From positions 1-43,677 of the forward strand of contig DEIC01000045.1 in NCBI GenBank assembly GCA_002352285.1: a DNA stretch of 43,677 nt. Direction: 5' to 3'. Position numbers and translations under genes: made by a program. This document shows, one piece after another, positions 16,186 to 24,494 of this stretch. Source of the DNA: Alphaproteobacteria bacterium UBA2784. Lineage in GTDB: Bacteria > Pseudomonadota > Alphaproteobacteria > Micropepsales > Micropepsaceae. Each line of letters begins with the position of its first letter. Position 1 is the first letter of the stretch. Below the pieces are notes generated by a model. That model saw nothing but the letters and a program-made list of their open reading frames with translations. It had not been told where the DNA came from and did not search any database.

Positions 16186-16311
16186 CATGTGCCCCTTTGG
16201 TGTTCCCCGTCCCGCAAGTGTCTGCCCGATCAGGTGGGCATGCAAGCCGGTATGGGTGAGCTTTCAGGGTCCGGTTGTCGCGCCCGGCATCTGAATGGCG
16301 GCTGAACGGGC

Positions 16312-16713
16312 TCAAGCGCCCAGCCTTTCAAGGTGCAGCCAGCTCAAGAGACCCAGAATCACGATCATGGCGTAGATCACCACATTGGCCGCCGATGTCG
16401 GCACGTTGAGGCCGGTGATCCGCTCCAGCTGGGTGGCGATCCAGCGGCCTTCCTCCGGATTCGTTTCCCTGGCGCGCCAGGCACCCGTCATCAGCCAGGA
16501 GCGGAGCGAATCAAGCACGCAGGTGTCGCGGTTCACCAGCCATTGCAGCAGCGTGAACGCAATGAAGCCGATATGGACCCAGAGCGCGGTCTGATTGGGG
16601 ACCAGCCAGCCAAGACAGCCATAGGCCAGTGCGCCCCAATGCAGCCAGTGCAGCGCAAACAGCAATGCGCGCCGCACCGGAGACAAATGAAGTGTGGCAT
16701 CGTTTGCCGTCAT
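16312..16713 (-). CDS. Small membrane protein of unknown function
   Basis: 133 residues with three hydrophobic segments: about 16-38 (LLFALHWLHWGALAYGCLGW), about 45-60 (WVHIGFIAFTLLQWLV), and 112-128 (VVIYAMIVILGLLSWL). A conserved-looking loop NRDTCVLDSLRSWLMTG follows the second segment. The layout resembles DUF2784-type proteins, but I cannot assign it. GGGGGAG lies upstream of the ATG. It is on the same strand as tag, with its start 33 bases past the tag stop, so it may be read from the same promoter. Confidence 0.65.
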   Translation of the reverse strand: MTANDATLHLSPVRRALLFALHWLHWGALAYGCLGWLVPNQTALWVHIGFIAFTLLQWLVNRDTCVLDSLRSWLMTGAWRARETNPEEGRWIATQLERITGLNVPTSAANVVIYAMIVILGLLSWLHLERLGA

Positions 16714-16746
16714 GCGCGCGTTTCTCCCCCCGAAGATCCGCCATCC

Positions 16747-17346
16747 TTACTTGATGGCGACGCCCTTGGCGAGTTTGGCGACCTGCGCGTGACGGAAGCA
16801 GGTGACGAGGTGGTCGTTGACCATGCCCACGGCCTGAGCAAAGGCATAGACAATTGTTGGCCCGCAGAAGTTGAAGCCCTGGGCTTTCAGGTCTTTTGAC
16901 AGGCGCTCTGACATCGGCGTGAAGGGTTTGACATCCTTCATGGTGCGCAGCGTGTTCTGCTGCGGGCGGCCATCGACAAACTGCCAGATGTAACCGGCAA
17001 AGCCGCCGTCGCGCTTTTCCTCCATGTCGAGCCAGAGCTGTGCGCTCTTGATCGTGCTTTCGATCTTGCCGCGATGGCGGATGATCCCCTCGTCGGCGAG
17101 AAGGCGGCTGATATCCTTCTCGCCATAGCGGGCGATGCGGGCCGGATCAAAATTGTGGAAGGCCTTGCGGAAGTTTCCACGCTTCCGCAGGATCGTGATC
17201 CACGACAGGCCCGCCTGGAATCCATCCAGAATCAGTTTTTCCCAAAGGGCGCGGCTGTCCGTCTCCGGCACGCCCCACTCCTCGTCATGGTAGGCGACAT
17301 AGAGCGGGTCTTCGCCCGGCCACGGACAGCGCGACTTTGCTGGCAT
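16747..17346 (-). CDS. tag: DNA-3-methyladenine glycosylase I
   Basis: 199 residues, close to E. coli Tag (187). It removes 3-methyladenine from alkylated DNA as the first step of base excision repair. The structural zinc ligands are all present: C7, H20 (in AYHDEEWG), H179 and C183 (NDHLVTC). DGFQAGLSWITILRKR is the helix-hairpin-helix region; D41 stands where E. coli has the base-contacting E38, a conservative swap. GIIRHRGKIE and GFNFCGPTIVYAF follow the family. Its ATG overlaps the TGA of the upstream VOC gene by one base (TGATG), so translation is coupled. Confidence 0.95.
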   Translation of the reverse strand: MPAKSRCPWPGEDPLYVAYHDEEWGVPETDSRALWEKLILDGFQAGLSWITILRKRGNFRKAFHNFDPARIARYGEKDISRLLADEGIIRHRGKIESTIKSAQLWLDMEEKRDGGFAGYIWQFVDGRPQQNTLRTMKDVKPFTPMSERLSKDLKAQGFNFCGPTIVYAFAQAVGMVNDHLVTCFRHAQVAKLAKGVAIK

Positions 17347-17891
17347 CAGCGTTTGGCCTTTGCCTTCGTTTTGACCTTGGGCGCGGGCTTTTTGGCCTTG
17401 GCCTTGGTCAGCGTCTTTGCCATTGCCGTCTTCTTTTTGGCGCCGGTCTTGGCGACAGCAGCCTTTGCCTTTTTGGTCTTTGCGCCGTCTTTGGCTGCGA
17501 GCATGGGTGGCGGCGGCAGGTGAACCGCTTCGATCTTGTTGCCATCCAGATCGCGCACAAAGGCCGCGTAGTAATCGGGCGTGTATTCGGGGCGAAGGCC
17601 CGGTGCGCCATCGGACGCGCCGCCATGGGCCAGCGCGACTTCGTGGAACTTGTCCACTGCCTTGCGGCTGGGGGCCGCAAAGCAGATATGCGTGCCGTTA
17701 CCGGCTGATTGCGCGCCGCCGTCATGGGGCTGGCCGATCCAGAATTCGGGCGCGGTCGCGCCATATCCTGCGGCGTGCGGCAGATAATCGGCAACGCGCT
17801 TGAAGCCAAGTGCGCCACAAATCGCATCATAAAACGCGGCCGCGCGCGCCGTGTCGCGCACGCCAACCGAAACGTGAGAGATCATTGTCAT
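17346..17891 (-). CDS. VOC (glyoxalase-like) protein with lysine/alanine-rich tail
   Basis: 181 residues in two parts. Residues 1-130 are one vicinal-oxygen-chelate domain: ISHVSVGVRDTARAAAFYDA at the start and YYAAFVRDLDGNKIEAVH near its end, with H6 and E121 in the usual metal-ligand places. Residues 134-181 contain 19 lysines, mostly with Ala, Thr and Pro, like the C-terminal tail of histone H1 or bacterial AlgP/HU-like tails. Such a tail should be unfolded and bind nucleic acid or other polyanions. The enzyme reaction is unknown. It is translationally coupled to the downstream DNA repair gene tag. No clear ribosome site marks the start; an ATG two codons later is possible. Confidence 0.82.
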   Translation of the reverse strand: MTMISHVSVGVRDTARAAAFYDAICGALGFKRVADYLPHAAGYGATAPEFWIGQPHDGGAQSAGNGTHICFAAPSRKAVDKFHEVALAHGGASDGAPGLRPEYTPDYYAAFVRDLDGNKIEAVHLPPPPMLAAKDGAKTKKAKAAVAKTGAKKKTAMAKTLTKAKAKKPAPKVKTKAKAKR

Positions 17892-17924
17892 GGGAAGTAC
17901 CTGTGCCGGGGGGAGCCTTTTGGC

Positions 17925-18788
17925 TCAGACCAGTGACCGCCACCAGTCATCGGGCGCCACTTCAATCCTGTTGCCGCCGCAGGTCAACGTCGTTTGCGTG
18001 ACTTCGGCTTCACGAAGCCGGTCAAGGCGCAGGAGGGCAAGGCCGATGGCGCCGCTTGCCACTGGCACTGCCGAACGCAGCTCGCCGATGGCGTGATCGC
18101 CCGCCAGTACCGGTGTTCCGGGCTCTGCCATTGCGGCGAGGTGCACGGTCACGAGACGCTTGCGGGCGCTGGCGCGGTGCTTCATGCGGGCTGTCACCTC
18201 CTGACCCACATAACAGCCCTTGCGGAAATCAACGCCGTTGGCCTCCTCGAAATTGATGTCGAGAAGGAAAAATCTGTCGGGCTCAAGCTCGCGCGACGAA
18301 GGAACGTGGCGGGCGATGCGCAGTTGCTCAATGGCGGCAGGATCGAGCTTCTGGCGGCTTTCGCCTGCTTCCAGTTCCTCGCGCGGGCCGATGATGCGGA
18401 AGCCGAGGGCCGGATCGCGTGGATCGGCAAAGATCGCCAGTGCCGGAGAGGCTTCAGGCGGCGCACCCAGAAGGCATGCGACAGCATGTGTGGCCGACAG
18501 ATTGGCAATCGTCAGCTTCGCGCGCAGGCGGTAAAGCGTGAGCCGCTTTTCGAGATCGGCGGCACGGGTGGCGGGCACATCGAGCAGAAAGGCGCCCTCA
18601 TGCTCCGTCACAAAAAAATCGGTGATGAGTTTGCCCTGAGGCGTCAGCAGGGCTGCAAAGATGCCCTTGCCGGGCGCAACCTTGGCCATGTCGTTCGAGA
18701 TCAGGCCATGCAGAAAGGCGCGGGCCGTTTCGCCGGAAACCGCCAGAACGGCGCGCGTGTCATCAAGGTGAATGCCGGAAAGAGCCAT
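17925..18788 (-). CDS. ygfZ: YgfZ-type folate-binding Fe-S cluster/tRNA-modification protein
   Basis: 287 residues, a relative of the T-protein of the glycine cleavage system. The hallmark KGCYVGQE lies at 190-197, with C192 the residue needed in E. coli YgfZ. The N-terminal ISNDMAKVAPG and LTPQGKLITDFFV stretches form the folate-binding fold. The E. coli protein helps MiaB and other radical-SAM or Fe-S enzymes. It is divergent from the glycosyltransferase gene across 64 bases. The minus-strand order here is ygfZ, VOC gene, tag, membrane protein. The VOC start is 34 bases past the ygfZ stop, so they may share a transcript. Confidence 0.92.
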   Translation of the reverse strand: MALSGIHLDDTRAVLAVSGETARAFLHGLISNDMAKVAPGKGIFAALLTPQGKLITDFFVTEHEGAFLLDVPATRAADLEKRLTLYRLRAKLTIANLSATHAVACLLGAPPEASPALAIFADPRDPALGFRIIGPREELEAGESRQKLDPAAIEQLRIARHVPSSRELEPDRFFLLDINFEEANGVDFRKGCYVGQEVTARMKHRASARKRLVTVHLAAMAEPGTPVLAGDHAIGELRSAVPVASGAIGLALLRLDRLREAEVTQTTLTCGGNRIEVAPDDWWRSLV

Positions 18789-18852
18789 GGCCCGTGTTTT
18801 TGCCGATGTGGGTCTGCTTCACAAGTCCCGACCGCCTCCATATAAGCAGGTG

Positions 18853-19890
18853 ATGCGGATTTTGCAGGTCATGGCGGGTGCCAAAGCGGGCGGCGCAGAG
18901 GCGTTCTTTGAGCGGCTCACACTGTCGCTCCATCAGGCGGGTGAGGATGTGCGCGCCATCATCCGGCATGATCCGGCGCGCCTGCAACGGCTTCAGGCGG
19001 GCGGTGTTCGTGCGGCCGGTGCGCCTTTTGGCGGGCCGTTCGACTTTTCAACACGGAGCGCCCTCAAAGCGGTCATGCGTGAATTCAGGCCGCAGGTCAC
19101 ATTGGCATGGATGAACCGTGGCGCTGCAAAGACCCCGCATCCGGCGCGGGTTGCCGGTGCAGGCGTGCTCGCCGGGCGGCTGGGTGGCTATTACAATCTC
19201 AAATATTACCGGCATTGCGATCATCTGATCGGCAACACGAAGGGCATCGTGCGCTGGCTTGCCGAACAAGGCTGGCCGAAAGACCGCTGCCATTACCTGC
19301 CGAATTTTGCGGAAAGCGCGGCGATGGCGCCGGTCGGGCGCGCAGCCCATTCGACGCCTGACGAGGCGCGCGTGATCCTGGCGCTGGGGCGGCTTCACAC
19401 CAGCAAGGCGTTCGACGTGCTGATCCGCGCGCTGGTGCGGCTGCCGGGTGCGGTGCTGTGGCTAGCCGGTGATGGGCCGGAACGTGGCGCGCTTGAGACA
19501 CTGGCGCGCGAATGCGGCGTTATGGAACGCGTGCGGTTTCTCGGCTGGCGTGATGATGTGCCAGCGCTTCTGGCGGCCTGTGACCTTCTGTGCTGCCCCT
19601 CGCGCCACGAGCCTCTGGGCAACGTCATTCTTGAAGCCTTTGCGCATGATGTGCCAGTGGTGGCTGCATCCAGCGATGGACCGCGCGAGCTGATCAGCGA
19701 TGGCGTAAACGGTCTCCTGGTGCCGGTTGACGATCCAGCCGCGCTGGCGGCGGCGATCGGGCGCGTGCTTTCTTCGCGCGACCTCGCCGGAACGCTGGCG
19801 GCGGGCGGGCGCACGCTCTATCAATCATCCTTCACGCGCGATGCCGTTACCGGCGCCTATCGCGCATTCTTTGCCAGGGTTGTCTCCTGA
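18853..19890 (+). CDS. Glycosyltransferase family 4 protein
   Basis: 345 residues from ATG 18853, giving the typical opening MRILQVMAGAKAGGAEAFFE with the GGAE acceptor-side loop. The C-terminal GT-B domain has VILALGRLHTSKAFDVLIRA, LAGDGPERGALETLARECGV and SRHEPLGNVILEAFAHDVPV, which contains the E-x7-E motif that binds the nucleotide sugar. It transfers an unknown sugar to an unknown acceptor on the inner face of the membrane or in the cytoplasm. No membrane segment is seen. Its stop overlaps the start of the asparagine synthase gene by one base (TGATG), and the combination suggests glycan or glycolipid synthesis. A longer frame to 18772 lacks a ribosome site. Confidence 0.88.
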   Translation: MRILQVMAGAKAGGAEAFFERLTLSLHQAGEDVRAIIRHDPARLQRLQAGGVRAAGAPFGGPFDFSTRSALKAVMREFRPQVTLAWMNRGAAKTPHPARVAGAGVLAGRLGGYYNLKYYRHCDHLIGNTKGIVRWLAEQGWPKDRCHYLPNFAESAAMAPVGRAAHSTPDEARVILALGRLHTSKAFDVLIRALVRLPGAVLWLAGDGPERGALETLARECGVMERVRFLGWRDDVPALLAACDLLCCPSRHEPLGNVILEAFAHDVPVVAASSDGPRELISDGVNGLLVPVDDPAALAAAIGRVLSSRDLAGTLAAGGRTLYQSSFTRDAVTGAYRAFFARVVS

Positions 19891-21665
19891 TGTGCGGCAT
19901 TGCGGGTTTCATGACGATTGACGGGCGGATGCCGCCCGCGTCGCTCATCGACACGCTGGCCTCGTCGCTGGCGCATCGCGGGCCAGATGGCAATGGCCGC
20001 CATCTGGCTGCCAGCTATTACCTGATGCAGACCCGGCTTGCGATCATTGATCTGGTCACGGGTGATCAGCCGATCTTTGCGCCGGACGGCACCGTCGTGG
20101 CCGTAAATGGCGAGATCTACAATCACGTTGAACTGCGCGCGCAATATGCCGGCGACAGTTTCTCGACGCGCTCCGACTGCGAAATGCCGCTGCACAGTTT
20201 CAGGCGTCTGGGTGCGCGTTTCGCCGAACCCTTGCGCGGGATGTATGCGATTGCGCTCTTCGATCCAAAGGAAGAGACGCTCTATCTCTCGCGTGACCGC
20301 TTCGGCCAGAAGCCGCTTTATTATGCCGAGGTGGCCACGGGCATCATTTTCGCGTCAGAGCCTCAGGCGATTTTGAAGTCGGGCCTGATTGTGCCGGAAC
20401 TCTCGCGGCGTGCGGGACAGGAATTGCTGCAGCTCCAGTTTACGACCGGACGCGCAACAGCCTTTGCCGGGATCAATCGCGTGCTGCCGGGCGAAACCAT
20501 GGTGGTGCAGAGGGGGCGCATCACCGGGCGGCATTTCCTTTCCGCGCTGCCCGACACGCCTCCCGAAAAAATCGGTGAGGAAGAGGCGCTGGAGCGGCTG
20601 GATGCGGCCCTGATGGACAGCGTGAATGTGCATCAACGCTCGGATGTGCCCTATGGCCTCTTCTTTTCGGGCGGTATCGACAGCACGGCGATCCTGGCGG
20701 CGATGGCGCGGCTCAATGCGTCGCCGGTGCGCGCGTTCACGGCCGGGTTTCCCGGAACGGGTGTTGCCGACGAACGGGCACATGCACGCGCCCTGGCGCA
20801 GCGCCTTGGCGCGCAGCACACCGAGATCGAGGTGACGGAAGAGGATTTCTGGCAGACGCTGCCGCTTGTTGTCAGTGCGACCGATGATCCGGCGGCGGAC
20901 TATGCCATCATTCCCACATGGCATCTGGCGCGCGCGGCCGCCAGGGAACTGAAAGTCGTGCTGGGCGGCGAGGGTGGTGACGAAATCTTTGCGGGCTACG
21001 GGCGTTATCGCTCGGTGCGGCGGCCAGTGATTTTCGGCGGACGCGCGATGCGCACGCGCGGCCATCTTGATGGTCTTGGCCTGTTGCGTGATGAAAGCCG
21101 CGCCTGGCGCGAGGGCATTGCGGCGGCAGAGGCGCGTGCGGCCCGGCCCGGCTATTCGCGCCTGCAGGCGGCGCAGGCGAGCGACTGCGCCGAGTGGCTG
21201 CCCAATGATCTCCTCATCAAGTTTGACCGCTGCCTGATGGCGCATTCGATGGAGGGACGCGCGCCCTTCCTTGATCCTGCGATGACGGCAGCGGGCTTTG
21301 CCTTGCCCGATCATCTGAAAATCCGCCGTGGGCTGGGCAAGCATCTCTTGCGCCTGTGGTTGCAGCGCCATGTGCCGGAGTCGGAACCGTTTGCGGCCAA
21401 ACGCGGCTTTACGGTTCCGGTGGGTGAGTGGATTGCGCACCGTGCTGATGGGCTGGGTCCGCTGGTTGCTGCAAGCGCTGGCGTTTCCATGATGTGCAAG
21501 CCGGAGGGTGTGCTTGCGCTTTTTGCGCGGCTCTCCGGCAATGCGGGCAAACATGGCGGCATGGCTGCGTGGCTGCTTCTCTATTTCGCGCTCTGGCACA
21601 AAATCCATATCGAGGGTGTGGCGGCGCGCGCCATGCCGATTGATGAATTCCTGAGGCTTTCGTGA
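19890..21665 (+). CDS. asnB: Asparagine synthase (glutamine-hydrolysing)
   Basis: 591 residues. The N-terminal class II glutaminase domain starts MCGIAGFM, so C2 becomes the nucleophile after Met removal; RLAIIDL and NGEIYNHVELR bind glutamine. The synthetase domain has the PP-loop FSGGIDSTAILAAM, then GGEGGDEIFAGYGRY and FDRCLMAHSMEGRAPFLDP. It would form asparagine from aspartate, glutamine and ATP, or amidate a related carboxylate. Members of this family placed in glycosyltransferase operons often amidate sugars or peptides instead of making free asparagine. It overlaps the genes on both sides by one base, so it is tightly coupled to the glycosyltransferase and the dihydroorotase. Confidence 0.93.
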   Translation: MCGIAGFMTIDGRMPPASLIDTLASSLAHRGPDGNGRHLAASYYLMQTRLAIIDLVTGDQPIFAPDGTVVAVNGEIYNHVELRAQYAGDSFSTRSDCEMPLHSFRRLGARFAEPLRGMYAIALFDPKEETLYLSRDRFGQKPLYYAEVATGIIFASEPQAILKSGLIVPELSRRAGQELLQLQFTTGRATAFAGINRVLPGETMVVQRGRITGRHFLSALPDTPPEKIGEEEALERLDAALMDSVNVHQRSDVPYGLFFSGGIDSTAILAAMARLNASPVRAFTAGFPGTGVADERAHARALAQRLGAQHTEIEVTEEDFWQTLPLVVSATDDPAADYAIIPTWHLARAAARELKVVLGGEGGDEIFAGYGRYRSVRRPVIFGGRAMRTRGHLDGLGLLRDESRAWREGIAAAEARAARPGYSRLQAAQASDCAEWLPNDLLIKFDRCLMAHSMEGRAPFLDPAMTAAGFALPDHLKIRRGLGKHLLRLWLQRHVPESEPFAAKRGFTVPVGEWIAHRADGLGPLVAASAGVSMMCKPEGVLALFARLSGNAGKHGGMAAWLLLYFALWHKIHIEGVAARAMPIDEFLRLS

Positions 21666-22981
21666 TGGCCCACTTTGATCTCATCATCCGCAATGGCGTT
21701 GTGGTCACAGGCGCTGGCAGCGCCAAGGCCGACATTGCGATTGCCGGTGGCAGGATTGCCCGGGTCGGCTCCCTTGCGACGGCGGATGCGGGAGACGTAC
21801 TCGACGCCCGGGGGCTGCACGTATTGCCCGGTGTCATTGATACGCATGTCCACTTTCGTGAGCCCGGGCTGACCCACAAAGAAGACCTTGAAACCGGCAC
21901 GCGTGCGGCGGCGCTGGGTGGCGTGACCTGCGTATTCGACATGCCGAATACGAGCCCGGAGACCACCAGCGCCGAGCGCGTCACTGAGAAGGTGCAGCTG
22001 GCGCGCGGCCGCAGCTTTGCCGATCACGCCTTCTTTGCCGGGGCGACTGCCGAGAACGCAGATGCACTCGGCGAGATCGAAAGGACGCCGGGTTGTGCAG
22101 GCGTCAAACTCTTCATGGGGTCATCGACCGGCTCACTTCTGATCGAAGACGACGCCACGATTGCCCGCGTGCTTGGCGCGACGCGGCGGCGCGTTGCGGT
22201 GCATGCCGAGGATGAGCCGCGCTTGCGGGCGCGCCGCATCTTTGCCGAGCACGACAGGCCGGAGACGCATGGCATCTGGCGCGATGCGGAGTGTGCGCGC
22301 CGCGCGGTAGAGCGCATCATCGCACTTGCCCGTGCGGCCAAGCGTCAGGTGCATGTGCTGCACGCCACAACCGCAGGCGAGGCGGCTTTGCTGAAAGACG
22401 CCAAGGATGTGGCGACGATGGAAACGACGCCGCAGCATCTGACCCTGACGGCGCCCCAGTGCTATGAGCGGTTGAAATCCTTTGCCCAGATGAACCCGCC
22501 GATCCGGTCAGAGGAACACCGCGCGGCGCTGTGGGCTGCGATTGCGGCAGGTGTGCTTGATACGGTCGGTTCGGATCACGCGCCGCACACGCGCGAGGAA
22601 AAGGAAAAGCCCTATCCCGCCTCGCCCTCGGGCCTGCCCGGCGTGCAGACGATGCTGCCGCTCATGCTCAACCACGTGGCCGAGGGGCGGCTGACGCTCG
22701 AGCGGCTGGTGCAGCTTTTGTGCGAGAGTCCAGCGCGGGTTTTCGGCATTGCCGGCAAGGGCCGCATTGCCGAAGGCTTTGATGCTGACTTTGCCCTCGT
22801 TGATCCATCGGCGCGCCAGACGCTCCGCAATCAGGACATGGCGTCACGCTGCGGCTGGACACCGTTTGATGGCATGAAGGTGCAGGGGCGCGTAATCGCT
22901 ACGGTTCTGCGCGGTCACATCATCATGCGTGATGGCGCTGTCAGTGGCCCTGCGATCGGCGCACCGGCCCGCTTTGCTTAG
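21665..22981 (+). CDS. pyrC: Dihydroorotase (class I)
   Basis: 438 residues from ATG 21665 (TGATG overlap with asnB; a GTG directly before it is possible). The zinc site is complete: DTHVHFREPGLTHKED at about 60, the carbamylated lysine in GVKLFMGSSTG, HAEDE, HVLHATT and the catalytic Asp in GSDHAPHT. It interconverts carbamoyl aspartate and dihydroorotate in pyrimidine synthesis. FDMPNTSPETTS is the usual substrate loop. Because all metal residues are kept, it is probably an active enzyme and not the inactive PyrC' type. Third and last gene of the unit with the glycosyltransferase and asnB, a mixed content with no obvious shared pathway; it converges with usg. Confidence 0.92.
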   Translation: MAHFDLIIRNGVVVTGAGSAKADIAIAGGRIARVGSLATADAGDVLDARGLHVLPGVIDTHVHFREPGLTHKEDLETGTRAAALGGVTCVFDMPNTSPETTSAERVTEKVQLARGRSFADHAFFAGATAENADALGEIERTPGCAGVKLFMGSSTGSLLIEDDATIARVLGATRRRVAVHAEDEPRLRARRIFAEHDRPETHGIWRDAECARRAVERIIALARAAKRQVHVLHATTAGEAALLKDAKDVATMETTPQHLTLTAPQCYERLKSFAQMNPPIRSEEHRAALWAAIAAGVLDTVGSDHAPHTREEKEKPYPASPSGLPGVQTMLPLMLNHVAEGRLTLERLVQLLCESPARVFGIAGKGRIAEGFDADFALVDPSARQTLRNQDMASRCGWTPFDGMKVQGRVIATVLRGHIIMRDGAVSGPAIGAPARFA

Positions 22982-22982
22982 A

Positions 22983-23255
22983 TCAGTGCAGGCGGTATTC
23001 GCCCGACATCAACTTCAGGTCGGTCGGGGTGAAAACGCCGGTGCATGCGACACGCACCGAATGGAGCTTGCCGTCGAGCTTTGATGTCCAGAACGCCAGA
23101 AAGCGGTTCAGCACCGGAAATTTCGGGGTGATGTCGTATTCCTGCCAGAGATAAGTCTGCAACAGGCGGGGATGATCGGGCAGGTGATAGAGGATCTCTG
23201 CCGTGGTCAGCTGATAGCCGCGGAGCCTCAGCTCCATGCGTTCTGCGTCGTTCAT
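22983..23255 (-). CDS. usg: Usg family protein
   Basis: 90 residues from ATG 23255, with GAGGTGAG just upstream; the ORF extends to 23285 but without a ribosome site. GYQLTTAEILYHLPDHPRLL, QTYLWQEYDITPKFPVLNRF and LDGKLHSVRVA match the Usg family, small proteins found almost only in alphaproteobacteria and first noted upstream of trp genes. Function unknown. Here no trp gene is near, so its position is different from the classical one. Its stop is one base from that of the convergent dihydroorotase gene. Confidence 0.9.
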   Translation of the reverse strand: MNDAERMELRLRGYQLTTAEILYHLPDHPRLLQTYLWQEYDITPKFPVLNRFLAFWTSKLDGKLHSVRVACTGVFTPTDLKLMSGEYRLH

Positions 23256-23504
23256 CGCACTCACCTCACATGCACACGTATCCACTCTTGGCTTGGGCCT
23301 TTGCGGCCTTCGATGATCTCATGTTGCCATTCTGACTGCGGCTTTCTTGAGAAATCGTAAGGGCATCCTCGTGGCGCTGCCAAGAGGCCCCCGCGCGAAG
23401 GCAGCACCGCCCCTTCCTGATGCTTGACGCCGCCGCCATTTTCAGTTGCCGTTCACCCTGACGGGCAAAAATCATCCAGAATGGCCCGGCGAATTGGGGG
23501 AGAG

Positions 23505-24494
23505 ATGACCGGCACGTTCCGGGCCATTGTGCTGACCAAAGATGATTCAGGCTTCAAGGCGCAACTCGGCGCGCTTGACGATGGGGCGCTGATGGAGGGC
23601 GACGTCACGCTTGCCGTCACGCACTCGACCGTCAATTACAAAGACGGGCTGGCGCTTTCGGGCTCGCCTGTGGTGCGGCGCTTTCCCATGGTGCCGGGAA
23701 TCGATTTCTGTGGCGTGGTCGAAAGCTCCTCTCATCCTGCATGGAAGAAGGGCGATGTCGCCGTGCTCAATGGCTGGGGCGTGGGCGAGGTGCATCTGGG
23801 CGGCTATGCGGCGCGCGCGCGCATCAAGGGCGATTGGCTCCTCAAGCTGCCGCCACCCTTTTCGCCCGCCGAAAGCATGGCGATCGGCACCGCGGGCTAT
23901 ACAGCGGCGCTCTGCATGCAGGCGATCATCGCGCATGGCACAACCCCGCAGTCAGGTGCGCTTCTGGTGACGGGGGCTGCGGGTGGTGTGGGATCGGTTG
24001 CAGTCGCACTCGCCAAGGCGCACGGGTTTCATGTGATTGCTTCGACAGGGCGCGAGAGCGAAGCCGCCTATCTGAAATCTCTCGGCGCCGATGAGATCAT
24101 CGCGCGCGCCGAACTTGCAGGTGAGGGAAGGCCCTTGGGCAAAGAACGCTGGGCGGCCGCCATTGACAGTGTGGGCTCGCGCACGCTGGCCAATGTGCTG
24201 GCGCAAACGCGCTATGGCGGCATTGTTGCGGCGTGCGGGCTTGCGGGCGGCAATGATCTGCCGACAACCGTTCTTCCCTTTATCCTGCGCGGCGTGACGC
24301 TTGCCGGCATCGACTCGGTCATGGCGCCGCATGCCAGGCGTGTTGCGGCGTGGAAACTGCTTGCCGAGAAGCTCGACCGTCAGAAGCTTGCGGCGATGAC
24401 AAAGACGATCCCGCTTTCGGGTGTGTTTGATGCGGGCAAAGCAATCCTGAAGGGTGAAGTGCGCGGCCGACTTGTTGTGGATGTGCAGGCATGA
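23505..24494 (+). CDS. acuI: MDR family NADPH-dependent oxidoreductase (AcuI/YhdH type)
   Basis: 329 residues from ATG 23505, which follows GGGGGAGAG. Zinc-free medium-chain dehydrogenase/reductase. STVNYKDGLALSG and FPMVPGIDFCGVVE at the front, GTAGYTAALCMQAI, and the nucleotide-binding VTGAAGGVGSVAVALA in the middle are typical of the YhdH/AcuI branch, which reduces acryloyl-CoA to propionyl-CoA. EVRGRLVVDVQA closes the protein, as in other members. The ATGA overlap with the following acyl-CoA synthetase gene suggests that it reduces an enoyl-CoA or quinone-like compound in that pathway. It is the first gene of a four-gene unit; the 249-base gap before it should hold the promoter. Confidence 0.9.
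   Translation: MTGTFRAIVLTKDDSGFKAQLGALDDGALMEGDVTLAVTHSTVNYKDGLALSGSPVVRRFPMVPGIDFCGVVESSSHPAWKKGDVAVLNGWGVGEVHLGGYAARARIKGDWLLKLPPPFSPAESMAIGTAGYTAALCMQAIIAHGTTPQSGALLVTGAAGGVGSVAVALAKAHGFHVIASTGRESEAAYLKSLGADEIIARAELAGEGRPLGKERWAAAIDSVGSRTLANVLAQTRYGGIVAACGLAGGNDLPTTVLPFILRGVTLAGIDSVMAPHARRVAAWKLLAEKLDRQKLAAMTKTIPLSGVFDAGKAILKGEVRGRLVVDVQA

Noticed and set aside
20355..21608. Open frame of 417 codons on the minus strand.
   Set aside because: Fully antisense to asnB and composed of His/Arg/Gln-rich nonsense.
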